Below, piece by piece: positions 30,341 to 39,655 of a DNA stretch of 64,000 nucleotides. Under the pieces are notes generated by a model. The model was given only the letters and a program-made list of their open reading frames with translations. It did no database searches and was not told the origin of the DNA. The stretch spans positions 103,694-167,693 of the forward strand of contig CACFTO010000002.1 of assembly GCA_902569245.1 (NCBI GenBank), written 5' to 3'. This DNA comes from an uncultured Pelagibacteraceae bacterium (GTDB lineage Bacteria; Pseudomonadota; Alphaproteobacteria; Pelagibacterales; Pelagibacteraceae). Each line of letters begins with the position of its first letter. Positions within the stretch are counted from its first letter, which is position 1. Both the position numbers and the translations under genes were made by a program.

Positions 30341-30904
30341 GTGAATGTTATTATTTTTGGACCACCAGGAGCTGGCAAAGGTACCCAAGCTTTAAATATT
30401 GTAAAAAAATATAGTCTTTATCAAATATCAACTGGAGATCTTTTAAGAAAAGAAGTTAAAAATAAAACAGTTATCGGCAAGCATATTGAAAATATAATTT
30501 CAAAAGGTGATTTTGCTACAGATGAAATAGTAAATGAACTTATAAAGAATGCTATCTTCGATCCACTAAATAAAAATAAATTAATATTTGACGGATATCC
30601 TAGATCTTTAAGCCAGGCAAAAAACTTAGACTTTTTATTAAGTAGTTCAAACCAAAAAATTGATTTTATTTTTTTTCTTAACGTTAAAAAAGAGACAATA
30701 ATCGAAAGAATTAAAAAAAGAAAGATTCTAGAGAAAAGACCTGACGATAATTTAACAACAATTCTAAAGAGGTATGACACCTATATGGAAACAACAAAAC
30801 CAGTATTAGACTTCTATTCAAAAAAATCAAACTTTTATGAAATTGATGGCGACGCAAAAATTGAAGAAATATCAAGTAAAATTGATCAAATTCTTACTGT
30901 TTAA
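30341..30904 (+). CDS. adk: Adenylate kinase (short-LID type)
   Basis: Interconverts ATP and AMP with ADP. The product has 187 residues and starts at a GTG (VNVIIFGPPGAGKGTQ), since no ATG precedes the P-loop. The AMP-binding segment STGDLLRKEV, FDGYPRSLSQA and a short LID (ILEKRPDDNLTTILKRYDTY) are present. The zinc/long LID insertion of about 27 residues seen in E. coli is absent. It ends the spc-type run; a promoter-like site follows. Confidence 0.95.
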   Translation: MNVIIFGPPGAGKGTQALNIVKKYSLYQISTGDLLRKEVKNKTVIGKHIENIISKGDFATDEIVNELIKNAIFDPLNKNKLIFDGYPRSLSQAKNLDFLLSSSNQKIDFIFFLNVKKETIIERIKKRKILEKRPDDNLTTILKRYDTYMETTKPVLDFYSKKSNFYEIDGDAKIEEISSKIDQILTV

Positions 30905-30908
30905 GACA

Positions 30909-30936
30909 TTGACTTTAAAAAAACTTCTTATATAAA
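30909..30936 (+). promoter_or_regulatory. Probable sigma70 promoter for rpsM-rpsK-rpoA-rplQ
   Basis: TTGACT (30909-30914) and TATAAA (30931-30936) each match consensus at 5 of 6 positions and are 16 bases apart, in the 56-base adk-rpsM gap. The expected start would leave a leader of about 18 bases before the rpsM ATG. This would separate the alpha operon from the upstream spc unit. Confidence 0.6.
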
Positions 30937-30960
30937 AGGCTAAATTTTTATCTCAATATT

Positions 30961-31344
30961 ATGGCTCGTATAGCAGGTGTAAACATACCACAAAATAAAT
31001 TAGTTAGAATTGGTCTGACATATATTTATGGTATTGGTGAAAAAAATTCCAATGATATTTGTAAGTCACTAGAAATACCAAATACAAAAAGAGTTAATGA
31101 ATTAACTGATGATGAAATCTTAAAAATAAGAGAATTTATAGATCAAAAATTTTCTGTTGAAGGTGATCTCAGGCGAGATGTATCATTGAATATAAAAAGA
31201 CTAATAGATCTTGCTTCTTATCGAGGATCTAGACATAGAAAAAAATTGCCAGTACGCGGCCAAAGAACAAGATGTAACGCTAGAACAAGAAAAGGTAAAG
31301 CAATAGCTATTGCAGGAAAGAAATTAACTCCACTTAAAAAATAA
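30961..31344 (+). CDS. rpsM: 30S ribosomal protein S13
   Basis: S13, 127 residues, contacts P-site tRNA and the 50S bridge. It begins [20 protein letters not shown], includes [10 protein letters not shown] and ends with [20 protein letters not shown] then [10 protein letters not shown]. First gene of the alpha operon, with the promoter candidate just upstream. Confidence 0.98.
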   Translation: MARIAGVNIPQNKLVRIGLTYIYGIGEKNSNDICKSLEIPNTKRVNELTDDEILKIREFIDQKFSVEGDLRRDVSLNIKRLIDLASYRGSRHRKKLPVRGQRTRCNARTRKGKAIAIAGKKLTPLKK

Positions 31345-31345
31345 T

Positions 31346-31789
31346 ATGAGTAAAGAAAATTCTGATAATAAAGATCAAATAAAAGAAAGTCCAAGTAAAT
31401 CAAAAAAAAGTTCTTATTCAAAAAAAAAAAAGAATAAGAAAAATATATTAAATGGCATAGCATATGTGCAATCAACATTTAACAACACAATCGTTACCAT
31501 TGCTGATACGAATGGTAATGTTGTTTCATGGGCCTCTGCCGGCCAAAAAGGTTTTAAAGGATCTAGAAAATCCACACCTTATGCGGCACAGGTAGCTGCA
31601 GATGCTGCCGCAGTGAAAGCATTAGAGGTTGGAATGAAAATTTTATCAGTTGAAGTAAAAGGACCAGGCTCTGGGAGGGAAACAGCTCTAAGAGCTTTGC
31701 AAGCAAGAGGTTTTAAAATAATTTCAATTAAAGATACAACACCAATGCCACACAATGGATCAAGACCACCAAAAAAAAGGAGAGTATAA
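31346..31789 (+). CDS. rpsK: 30S ribosomal protein S11
   Basis: S11, 147 residues, shapes the platform near the E site. The conserved core [39 protein letters not shown] and [20 protein letters not shown] ends [13 protein letters not shown]. The N-terminus has about 20 extra residues, mostly Ser, Lys and Asp ([20 protein letters not shown]), compared with the 129-residue E. coli protein. Confidence 0.97.
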   Translation: MSKENSDNKDQIKESPSKSKKSSYSKKKKNKKNILNGIAYVQSTFNNTIVTIADTNGNVVSWASAGQKGFKGSRKSTPYAAQVAADAAAVKALEVGMKILSVEVKGPGSGRETALRALQARGFKIISIKDTTPMPHNGSRPPKKRRV

Positions 31790-32818
31790 ATGGAAACTTC
31801 TGAAGTAAATACTAAAAACTGGAAATCACTTATTAAACCACCTAAATTAGATATTAATTTAAGTGATGATAAATCATATGCTAAAATAGTAGCTGAACCT
31901 TTAGAAAAAGGTTACGGTCTTACGCTAGGTAATTCGTTAAGAAGAATTCTTTTATCATCAATTAGAGGTACTGCTGTGACAGCTATTCAAATAGATGGAG
32001 TTTTGCACGAGTTTACTTCAATCAAAGGTGTCAGAGAGGATGTTACAGACATAGTTCTGAATGTTAAATCTCTAGCATTGAAAAGTGAGTCAAACACTAA
32101 TAGTAAATTGATTTTAGATGCAAAAGGTCCTGGAGAAATTAAAGCAGCAGATATAACGAATTCTGGTGATATTGAAATTTTAAATCCTGATTTAGTAATT
32201 TGCAATCTAGATGAAAATACAAATTTTCACATGGAGATGACAGTTAGCAGTGGAAAAGGATATGTTCCAGCTGATATGAATAAACCAGAGGAGCCGCCAT
32301 TAGGCTTAATACCAATTGACTCATTATTTAGCCCAGTTAAGAAAGTATCATATTCTATAAGCACGGCAAGAGAAGGAAAAGCTCTTGATTATGATAAATT
32401 AACAATGGAAGTAGAGACGAATGGCTCAATTTCAGCAGAGGATGCTGTAGCATATTCAGCTAGAATCTTCCAAGATCAACTAGGCATGTTTGTGAACTTT
32501 GATGAACCACAAGAAGTGATTATAAGAGAACAACCAACTGAACCAGAATTTAATAAAAATTTATTGAGAAAAGTAGATGAACTAGAACTTTCAGTTAGAT
32601 CTATGAATTGTTTAAAAAACGATAATATAATTTATATTGGTGACTTGGTTCAAAAATCTGAAGGTGAAATGTTGAGAACTCCAAATTTTGGAAGAAAATC
32701 TCTAAATGAGATAAAAGAGGTGTTGACTGGAATGTCACTTTATTTAGGCATGGAAATACCAAATTGGCCGCCAGACAATATAGCAGAATTATCCAAAAAA
32801 CTCGAGGAAGCTATCTAA
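31790..32818 (+). CDS. rpoA: DNA-directed RNA polymerase subunit alpha
   Basis: The 342-residue alpha subunit has an N-terminal assembly domain ([42 protein letters not shown]). A linker is followed by a C-terminal domain with [31 protein letters not shown] and a final [12 protein letters not shown]. The C-terminal domain keeps the UP-element and activator-binding scaffold. It begins one base after the rpsK stop; TAATG overlaps rplQ. Confidence 0.98.
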   Translation: METSEVNTKNWKSLIKPPKLDINLSDDKSYAKIVAEPLEKGYGLTLGNSLRRILLSSIRGTAVTAIQIDGVLHEFTSIKGVREDVTDIVLNVKSLALKSESNTNSKLILDAKGPGEIKAADITNSGDIEILNPDLVICNLDENTNFHMEMTVSSGKGYVPADMNKPEEPPLGLIPIDSLFSPVKKVSYSISTAREGKALDYDKLTMEVETNGSISAEDAVAYSARIFQDQLGMFVNFDEPQEVIIREQPTEPEFNKNLLRKVDELELSVRSMNCLKNDNIIYIGDLVQKSEGEMLRTPNFGRKSLNEIKEVLTGMSLYLGMEIPNWPPDNIAELSKKLEEAI

Positions 32819-33264
32819 TGAGACATAAAATGGGCTATAAAAAACTTAATAGAACTTCTGAACATAGAAAAGCTTTAATAAAGAATATGCTCAACTCCCT
32901 TGTGAAGTACGAACAAATTACTACAACACTTCCAAAAGCTAAAGTTTTAAAACCACAGGCAGATAAATTAATTACTTTAGGTAAAAAAGATACACTTCAG
33001 AATACGAAAACACTATTTTCTAAACTTCAAAATGAAGAATCAGCAGTCAAAATTAGAAAAACATTGTCAAAAAGATATGAAAATAGAAAAGGTGGATACA
33101 CAAGAATAATTAAAGCAGGTTTTAGATATGGGGATAATGCACCTATGGCAGTAATAGAATTTGTAGATCGTGATATAGAAGCAAAAAAAGTAGATAAAAA
33201 GAAAATAGAAAAATCTAAAGCAACAGACAAAAAAGCAGATACACCTAAAGAAGCTACAGCCTAA
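32818..33264 (+). CDS. rplQ: 50S ribosomal protein L17
   Basis: L17, 148 residues, lies near the tunnel exit. The start is the ATG overlapping the rpoA stop, giving [20 protein letters not shown]; the earlier frame start at 32764 only re-reads rpoA. The NMLNSLVKYEQITTTLPKAK and RKGGYTRIIKAGFRYGDNAP segments are standard, followed by a Lys/Ala/Asp-rich tail of about 25 residues. Confidence 0.96.
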   Translation: MRHKMGYKKLNRTSEHRKALIKNMLNSLVKYEQITTTLPKAKVLKPQADKLITLGKKDTLQNTKTLFSKLQNEESAVKIRKTLSKRYENRKGGYTRIIKAGFRYGDNAPMAVIEFVDRDIEAKKVDKKKIEKSKATDKKADTPKEATA

Positions 33265-33276
33265 ATAACATTCATT

Positions 33277-34182
33277 ATGAAAAAAACTATCAACGTAGAT
33301 ACTACGTATGCTGGTATGCGTATTGATAGATTTCTTCGTAAACAATATGAGTCGATACCTCAAAGTTTAATTGAGAAAAGTCTTAGAAATGGAAAAATTA
33401 AACTTAATAAAAAAAAAATCAAAAGTTCTACTAAACTTCAATTGAACGATTTAATTGAACTTCATAACCTTGAAATTAAAAAAAAAATAACAACTAAAAA
33501 ATTAAAATTTAAAGTTTCAGATACAATAATTAGGGAAAACGAAGATTTTATCATTGAAAATAACGAAGATTTTATTGTTCTTAATAAACAAGCGGGTATT
33601 TCTGTTCAGGGTGGAACAAAATCTAAAAAAAATCTCATAGATATTTTTTCTAACAGTGAAATTTTTAAAGACGATAAACCATATTCAGTGCATAGATTAG
33701 ATAAAGAAACTTCTGGGGTATTTTTAATTGCAAAAAATAGACCTACTGCACAACAACTTACAACACTGTTTAGATTAAGGAAAGTTTATAAGACTTATAT
33801 AGCAATATGCCATGGAGAAATAAATATTAAAGATAAAGGTTCAATAAAAAATAATCTGATTAGATATGATGAAACAAAAAAAATAGTCGAGAATGCTGAG
33901 ACATATTATGAAATTTTGGATAAAAATAATAATTCTACTTTTATTCAGTTAAAACCAATTACAGGAAGAAAACATCAGTTAAGAAAACAATTATTTGATT
34001 TAGGCCACTCTATTATAGGTGATAAAAAATACAATTCTTATAAAATACAAAAAAATAATAAAAACCTTATGCTTCATTCTTATGAAATTAAATTTAAAAT
34101 GAATGAAAAAAAATATACATTTAGAGCTACACCACCTGAGTATTTTAGAAATATGCTAAAAGTAAAAAGACTTAATTTTTAA
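33277..34182 (+). CDS. rluC: Large-subunit rRNA pseudouridine synthase, RluC/RluD family
   Basis: This 301-residue protein has an N-terminal S4 RNA-binding domain ([20 protein letters not shown]) and a RluA-type catalytic domain with [16 protein letters not shown], whose Asp is the catalytic residue, and the [13 protein letters not shown] motif. It makes pseudouridines in 23S rRNA. RluC (955/2504/2580) is the better guess than RluD because of the gene's overall form, but reading cannot separate them firmly. It converges on lipB with an 11-base overlap. Confidence 0.85.
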   Translation: MKKTINVDTTYAGMRIDRFLRKQYESIPQSLIEKSLRNGKIKLNKKKIKSSTKLQLNDLIELHNLEIKKKITTKKLKFKVSDTIIRENEDFIIENNEDFIVLNKQAGISVQGGTKSKKNLIDIFSNSEIFKDDKPYSVHRLDKETSGVFLIAKNRPTAQQLTTLFRLRKVYKTYIAICHGEINIKDKGSIKNNLIRYDETKKIVENAETYYEILDKNNNSTFIQLKPITGRKHQLRKQLFDLGHSIIGDKKYNSYKIQKNNKNLMLHSYEIKFKMNEKKYTFRATPPEYFRNMLKVKRLNF

Positions 34183-34804
34183 TTTCTTTCAAAAATTTTT
34201 CAATTAATATGTCTGAGATGTAATTATATTTTTGTTTTTTAATTTTTATAAGATTAGTAATTTCTTTATCTTTAATGCCACAAGGAATTATTTTTTTATA
34301 AGCATCTAAGTTATTCGTGATATTTAGTGCAAAACCATGGTAAGCAATCCATTTTTTAACTTTAATACCTATAGCCGCAACTTTTTCAATTTTAATTTTA
34401 TTATCAAATTTTCTTTTATGCCATATGCCCACATTTTTTCTATCTGCAAAAACTTTAATATTAAACTCTTTTAAAGTATTAATTATAGTGTTTTCTACAG
34501 AGGAAATAAGTTTTCTAATGTTTTTTTCTCTTTTATTTAAATCAATAACAAAATAAAAAACTAACTGACCAGGACCATGATATGTTATTTTTCCACCTCT
34601 ATTTGTTTTGATTAAATTTATTGATTTATCTAATAATTCATTATCTTTATAATTAGTTCCAGCCGTATAGACCTCTTTATGTTCTAATATCCATATCAGC
34701 TCATTTCTCTTTTTTGCATGTATTTCATCTAATCTTTTCTCTAATAATGAAATAGCATTTTCATATTTTACTGGTTTTATTGACTTTTTGATCTCTATTA
34801 TCAT
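34172..34804 (-). CDS. lipB: Octanoyl-[ACP]:protein octanoyltransferase LipB
   Basis: Transfers octanoate from acyl carrier protein to lipoyl domains of 2-oxoacid dehydrogenases and GcvH, the first step of lipoate synthesis. The 210-residue product contains [20 protein letters not shown], the [20 protein letters not shown] substrate region with [11 protein letters not shown], and PCGIKDKEI, whose Cys is the catalytic thiol. Divergent from mgtE across 60 bases; 3' end overlaps rluC. Confidence 0.94.
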   Translation of the reverse strand: MIIEIKKSIKPVKYENAISLLEKRLDEIHAKKRNELIWILEHKEVYTAGTNYKDNELLDKSINLIKTNRGGKITYHGPGQLVFYFVIDLNKREKNIRKLISSVENTIINTLKEFNIKVFADRKNVGIWHKRKFDNKIKIEKVAAIGIKVKKWIAYHGFALNITNNLDAYKKIIPCGIKDKEITNLIKIKKQKYNYISDILIEKFLKEIKN

Positions 34805-34816
34805 TATAAAATTGTA

Positions 34817-34857
34817 ATATTAATGTTTTGTATTAATAGTGCCAACTAAATTATAGA
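34817..34857. promoter_or_regulatory. Possible divergent promoters for lipB and mgtE
   Basis: On the minus strand TTGGCA (34845-34840) and TAATAT (34822-34817), 17 bases apart, could serve lipB. On the plus strand TTGTAT (34828-34833) and TATAGA (34852-34857), 18 apart, could serve mgtE, with start of transcription nearly at the ATG. Each is a 4-5 of 6 match, so both are tentative. Confidence 0.3.
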
Positions 34858-34864
34858 TAAATTT

Positions 34865-36238
34865 ATGACTTTAGTTAAAAAAATTAAAGATAAAAAGGTT
34901 AACTTTGAATTCAATAAAGAATTTATCAAAGTAGTAACAGATAAAATTTCTACAAATGATGCAGAATTTATTACTAATTCATTTAATGATATGCACCCAG
35001 CAGATGCAGCTGATATTATTGAACATTTAAATGAAAACGATAGAGAAAGTTTAATTAAATTAAATAATTTTAAAGTTGATCCTGAAGTATTTGTTGAACT
35101 CAATGAGTCAATACAATCTGAATTGATTGCATATTTATCATCAGAGTCCATTGTAAATATATTAAAAAATTTAGAATCTGATGATGCAATTAAAATTTTA
35201 GAAAATGTTGATGAAAAAGATAAGAATACTATTTTAGGATCACTTCCTCCAAAAGACCGGTTCGCTTTATTAGAAAGTTTAAGCTATCCAGAAGACTCAG
35301 CAGCACGAATAATGCAAAGAGAATTTACTGCCATTCCAAGCAATTGGTCAGTCGGCCAGACAATAGACTATTTAAGAGAAAATAAAGATCTGCCAGAAGA
35401 ATTTCTTGAGATTTTTATAGTAGATGAAAATTTTAAACCAATTGGAACTGTACCTTCCTCTAAAGTATTAAGAACACCAAGAGAAGCAAAAATGATGTCA
35501 ATAATGTCTGAGTCCCAGCTTTTAATACCTGTAGATATGGATAAAGAAGAAGTTGGAAATTTATTTGAAAATTATAATTTAAGCTCAGCCGCAGTGACTG
35601 ATAAAAATGAAAAATTAGTGGGCATGATAGCTTATGATGATGTTTTAACTGTACTTAAAGAAGAAGCTGAAGAAGACGCATTAAGACTTGCTGGAGTAGG
35701 TGATGAAGAAATAACAGATGGTGTAATTACAAAAACTAAGAGAAGATTTAATTGGCTTTTATTAAATTTATTTACAGCATTTTTAGCTACTTATTGTATT
35801 AGTCTATTTGGCGCAACTATTGAACAAATGGTCGTTTTAGCTTTTTTAATGCCTATTGTTGCATCAATGGGTGGTAATGCTGGCATGCAAACACTAGCTG
35901 TAACTGTAAGATCTTTAGCAACGCAAGACTTAACAAAAAATAATTTTACCAATAATATAATTAAAGAATTTAACATAGGTGTTTTAAATGGAATTATCTT
36001 TGCAATTATAAGTTCTGTAATTGTTTATTTCTGGTTTAATGACATTCAACTTGCATTAATAATATCAATATCAATGGTTTTAACAATGATAGTTGCTGGA
36101 CTTTTTGGAATTTTAATACCAGTAACTCTAAAAAAGATGAATATAGATCCTGCTATTTCCTCCAGTGTTTTTGTGACTACCATTACTGATGTAATAGGTT
36201 TTGTTTCTTTTTTAGGTGTTGGTGCTTATTTTTTATAA
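34865..36238 (+). CDS. mgtE: Magnesium transporter MgtE
   Basis: A 457-residue inner-membrane Mg2+ channel. In order it has an N-terminal superhelical domain (NDMHPADAADIIEHLNENDR), two CBS domains (about residues 140-265; REFTAIPSNWSVGQTIDYLR and PVDMDKEEVGNLFE) and five hydrophobic helices (about 295-457). The pore sequence PIVASMGGNAGMQTLAVTVR is diagnostic. Cytosolic Mg2+ gates the family through the CBS region. The stop abuts the panC stop with no spacer. Confidence 0.95.
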   Translation: MTLVKKIKDKKVNFEFNKEFIKVVTDKISTNDAEFITNSFNDMHPADAADIIEHLNENDRESLIKLNNFKVDPEVFVELNESIQSELIAYLSSESIVNILKNLESDDAIKILENVDEKDKNTILGSLPPKDRFALLESLSYPEDSAARIMQREFTAIPSNWSVGQTIDYLRENKDLPEEFLEIFIVDENFKPIGTVPSSKVLRTPREAKMMSIMSESQLLIPVDMDKEEVGNLFENYNLSSAAVTDKNEKLVGMIAYDDVLTVLKEEAEEDALRLAGVGDEEITDGVITKTKRRFNWLLLNLFTAFLATYCISLFGATIEQMVVLAFLMPIVASMGGNAGMQTLAVTVRSLATQDLTKNNFTNNIIKEFNIGVLNGIIFAIISSVIVYFWFNDIQLALIISISMVLTMIVAGLFGILIPVTLKKMNIDPAISSSVFVTTITDVIGFVSFLGVGAYFL

Positions 36239-37051
36239 CTAATAATTATCAATTAATCTTACATTGTCTATTTTATAAGCCACAAAAAGCCTATATTTAT
36301 TTTTGAAATTATTAAGCTTTAAATTTTTTTCGTCTCTAAATTCTAAATAATCTATTTTAATTTTGTATTTTTTTTCTAATTCTTTTTTGTAATCAGGTAA
36401 ATTTAAATCTAACTTAGAAGCATGTGATATTGATCTATACTTAATTTTTTTCAAAAATGATGCAATTTCTGAAGCTTTTTTAAAGGATCTCTTATTTAGT
36501 AATTTATTTCGAGTTGATAACGCAATTTTGTTATTTATTCTGATAGTTGGGCATGAATTAATACGTACCTTAAATTTTTTTGATAGGTATTTTTTTATTA
36601 GATATAACTGCTGATAATCTTTTTCACCCATATACAAATCTTTTGATTTTATAATGGTCAGCAATCTATTCATAACATTTAGAACACCCTCAAAATGACC
36701 AACTCTAAATTTCGCACACAAAATCTTGTCTTTTTTTTTTAAACTAAATTTTTTAGCTTTGAATTTGTACATATCTTTAGCATTAGGTGTGAATAAATAT
36801 TCTACATTTAATTTTTTTAATATAGCAATATCATTCTGAATATTTCTTGGATATTTCTTAAAATCATCTTTTTTATTAAATTGAGCAGGATTTACAAAAA
36901 TACTTACAATAGTCATTTTTTTTTTATTTTGTGAGGCTTTTATTAAGGATTTGTGACCCTCATGTATTCCACCCATAGTAGGTACAAATCCAATATTTTT
37001 ATAGTTTTTAATCTCTTTATTTAAATCAAAAATGCTTGTAATTATTTTCAT
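36239..37051 (-). CDS. panC: Pantothenate synthetase
   Basis: Condenses pantoate and beta-alanine with ATP in CoA synthesis. The 270-residue product has the nucleotidyltransferase HIGH-like motif in FVPTMGGIHEGHKSLI, IVSIFVNPAQFN, VLNVMNRLLTIIKS, GEKDYQQ and STRNKLL (the KMSKS-equivalent region). It is slightly shorter and far more lysine-rich than the E. coli enzyme (283). panB and panD are not in the window. Confidence 0.94.
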   Translation of the reverse strand: MKIITSIFDLNKEIKNYKNIGFVPTMGGIHEGHKSLIKASQNKKKMTIVSIFVNPAQFNKKDDFKKYPRNIQNDIAILKKLNVEYLFTPNAKDMYKFKAKKFSLKKKDKILCAKFRVGHFEGVLNVMNRLLTIIKSKDLYMGEKDYQQLYLIKKYLSKKFKVRINSCPTIRINNKIALSTRNKLLNKRSFKKASEIASFLKKIKYRSISHASKLDLNLPDYKKELEKKYKIKIDYLEFRDEKNLKLNNFKNKYRLFVAYKIDNVRLIDNY

Positions 37052-37085
37052 TTTTTTAATATATGTTTATAAATAAATTATCTTT

Positions 37086-37901
37086 ATGATTAAACAAGCC
37101 ATTATTCCACTAGCTGGATTAGGAACAAGACTTTTGCCATTAACCAGTGTCTTTGCCAAAGAGTTACTACCTATAAATGGCAAGCCTGGAATTGAATATA
37201 TTCTTGATGAGTGCATAGATGCTGGAATTACAGAAATAATTTTCATTATTTCCAAAAAAAAAGAAATGATAAAAAAATATTTTTATAATGATAATTTTTA
37301 TAAATCATTAATTAAAAAAAAAAAAGATCCAAGAATAATTAAAGAATATAAAAAAATTTTAAAGTATAAAAAAAAAATCAAATTTGTATATCAAAATAAA
37401 CCCTTAGGAACTGGTGATGCTGTCTTTAAAACTAAAAAATTTATTAAAAATAAATATTTTTTAATGCTCCTTCCAGATGACTTAATTATAAAAAAGAATT
37501 GCTCAAAAGATATGATCAAAATACATAAAAAATATAAAGCCTCTGTAATGGCCAGTATGACAGTCAGCAAAAATAACGTAAATCGTTGGGGAATATATTC
37601 CTCATCCAAAAAACTTAATAATCAGAATTTTATAATTTCAGATGTTATAGAAAAACCAAGTACTAAAGAAGCCCCATCTAACAACGCTGTAATTGGAAGA
37701 TATATACTGAGCAAGGATATATTTAAAATTCTTAAAAAACAAAAAAAAGGCAAAGGTGGTGAGATTCATATTACTGACTCAATTAAAACAATGATTGATA
37801 ATAAATCATTATTCATTGGTCATAAATTTTCAGGAAAATATTTAGATTGTGGTTCTATGAGTGGTTATATTAATTCAACGTTAGAAATTGCAAAATTATG
37901 A
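37086..37901 (+). CDS. galU: UTP-glucose-1-phosphate uridylyltransferase
   Basis: Makes UDP-glucose from UTP and glucose-1-phosphate. The 271-residue product begins with the nucleotidyltransferase signature PLAGLGTRLLPLTSVFAKEL, then LPINGKPGIEYILDECIDAG, LPDDL, GGEIHITDSI and DCGSMSGYI. It overlaps ugd by 4 bases (ATGA), so the two make UDP-glucuronate as one unit. Confidence 0.94.
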   Translation: MIKQAIIPLAGLGTRLLPLTSVFAKELLPINGKPGIEYILDECIDAGITEIIFIISKKKEMIKKYFYNDNFYKSLIKKKKDPRIIKEYKKILKYKKKIKFVYQNKPLGTGDAVFKTKKFIKNKYFLMLLPDDLIIKKNCSKDMIKIHKKYKASVMASMTVSKNNVNRWGIYSSSKKLNNQNFIISDVIEKPSTKEAPSNNAVIGRYILSKDIFKILKKQKKGKGGEIHITDSIKTMIDNKSLFIGHKFSGKYLDCGSMSGYINSTLEIAKL

Positions 37902-39193
37902 AAATTTGTATGATTGGATCAGGTTATGTAGGGTTAGTAAGTGGCGCATGTTTTGCTGAACTTGGCAACAATGTCACTTGTGTAGACAACAACATAAATA
38001 AAATAACTAATCTAAAGAAGGGAATTATTCCAATTTACGAGCCAGGGTTAGAGGAATTAATTATAAGAAATATAAAGCAAAAAAGGCTTCAATTTTCATC
38101 AAATATATCAGAGTCTATTAAAAAAGGAGATCTTATATTTATATGTGTTGGAACTCCGACTAAAAATAAATCTAACGAAGCAGATCTAAAATATGTATTT
38201 CAAGTTGTAAAAGATATAAAAAAGAATCTAAACAAATATAAAATAATCGTTACTAAATCTACAGTGCCAGTTACTACTGGTGACAAAATTGAAAAATTAT
38301 TAACAACTAATAAAAATAAAAAATTATTCGATGTTGCTTCCAATCCAGAATTTCTAAGGGAAGGTGAGGCCATCAGAGATTTCATGTTTCCTGATCGAGT
38401 TGTAGTTGGTACAAATAGCAAAAAAGCTAATAATATTTTAAAAAATTTATATTCTCCAATTATTAAAAAGAAGGGTAGATATTTCAACACATCAAGACGT
38501 GCAGCCGAAGTTATAAAATATGCAGCCAATGCATTTCTAGCAACAAAAATTACATTTATTAATGAAATTGCAAATTTATGTGAAAAACTTAACGTTGACG
38601 TTACCGATGTTTCGTTAGGTATTGGAACCGATGAAAGAATAGGAGCAAGATTTTTAAGAGCAGGACCAGGTTATGGTGGTTCTTGTTTTCCAAAAGATAC
38701 ACGTGCTTTAATTTCTACCTCAAAAAAATTTAAAACTAATCTATCTATAGTTAAATCAACAATTAACTCTAATGAAAATAGGCACAAATATTTATTAGCT
38801 AAAATTAGAGAAATATTGAAAAATAATCTAAAAAGTAAGAAAATTACTTTTTTAGGCGTTACTTTTAAGGCTGGTACTGATGATATGAGAGACTCAGCAT
38901 CTCTAAAATTAATTCCATATTTGATCAAAAAAGGATCCAAAGTTTCGTATTATGAACCTACTGGAATTAAAAATGATTTTGATAAAAAAAAAGTAGCCTA
39001 TTTTAATAATATTAAAGATGCATGTAAAAATAGTGATCTTCTGATTATACATACAGAGTGGAATGAGTTTAAGCAGTTAAACTTTAAAAAGTTGAATAAT
39101 AAAAAGAAATTTAAGATTTATGATTTAAGAAATTTATATTCACCCTCAAAAATGAAAAGTAAAAGTATCGAATATTATAGTATAGGTAGATAA
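37898..39193 (+). CDS. ugd: UDP-glucose 6-dehydrogenase
   Basis: Oxidises UDP-glucose to UDP-glucuronate with two NAD. The 431-residue product has the N-terminal Rossmann motif MIGSGYVGLVSGACFAELG, the central domain with EFLREGEAIRDFMFPDRVV, the catalytic Cys in PGYGGSCFPKDTRAL, and the C-terminal UDP-binding domain (FLGVTFKAGTDDMRDSASL). It is translationally coupled to galU. UDP-glucuronate could feed surface sugars or the glucuronosyl lipids known from phosphate-starved SAR11; no such transferase is in the window. Confidence 0.95.
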   Translation: MKICMIGSGYVGLVSGACFAELGNNVTCVDNNINKITNLKKGIIPIYEPGLEELIIRNIKQKRLQFSSNISESIKKGDLIFICVGTPTKNKSNEADLKYVFQVVKDIKKNLNKYKIIVTKSTVPVTTGDKIEKLLTTNKNKKLFDVASNPEFLREGEAIRDFMFPDRVVVGTNSKKANNILKNLYSPIIKKKGRYFNTSRRAAEVIKYAANAFLATKITFINEIANLCEKLNVDVTDVSLGIGTDERIGARFLRAGPGYGGSCFPKDTRALISTSKKFKTNLSIVKSTINSNENRHKYLLAKIREILKNNLKSKKITFLGVTFKAGTDDMRDSASLKLIPYLIKKGSKVSYYEPTGIKNDFDKKKVAYFNNIKDACKNSDLLIIHTEWNEFKQLNFKKLNNKKKFKIYDLRNLYSPSKMKSKSIEYYSIGR

Positions 39194-39196
39194 CTA

Positions 39197-39655
39197 TTAA
39201 ATCTCGAATATTGCGTCAACTTCAACTGCTACACCTAAAGGCAAACTATTAGCACTTACAGCAGCACGTGTATGTGTACCCTTATCCCCAAAGAGATCTT
39301 TAATTAAATCTGATGCACCATTTATTACTTTTGGTTGTTCAATAAAGTCATCTGTAGAATTAACAAAACCTGTTAATTTAATGCATGATTTAATTTTTGA
39401 TAAATCATCTGAACAGGCTTTTTTAGCTTGAGCAATTATATTTAAAGCGCATCTTTGTGCAACTTTGTAAGCCTGCTCCGTATTAAAGTCTTTTCCAACT
39501 TTCCCTTTAATTAACTGTCCATTTGCATCAATTGATATTTGCCCTGAAATATAAAGTAAATTGCCAGAAATTTTTGTGGCAACATATGAACCGACTGGAT
39601 CAGTTACTTTGGGTAAAACTAAACCCATTTCTTTTAATTTTGTATCAATAGACAT
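39197..39655 (-). CDS. RidA/YjgF-family protein
   Basis: This 152-residue protein of the Rid superfamily has a YISGQISIDANGQLIKGKVG core and the THTRAAVSANSLPLGVAVEV C-terminus. The Arg before AAV corresponds to the imine-hydrolysing arginine of RidA. The family deaminates reactive enamines and imines made by PLP enzymes. Longer than canonical RidA (about 128), it fits the longer YjgF-like subgroup, whose substrate is less certain. It begins at the topA stop with a 1-base overlap. Confidence 0.82.
   Translation of the reverse strand: MSIDTKLKEMGLVLPKVTDPVGSYVATKISGNLLYISGQISIDANGQLIKGKVGKDFNTEQAYKVAQRCALNIIAQAKKACSDDLSKIKSCIKLTGFVNSTDDFIEQPKVINGASDLIKDLFGDKGTHTRAAVSANSLPLGVAVEVDAIFEI

Noticed and set aside
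32764..32817. N-terminal extension of rplQ
   Set aside because: It overlaps rpoA in another frame and is not part of L17; the ATG at 32818 fits the family.
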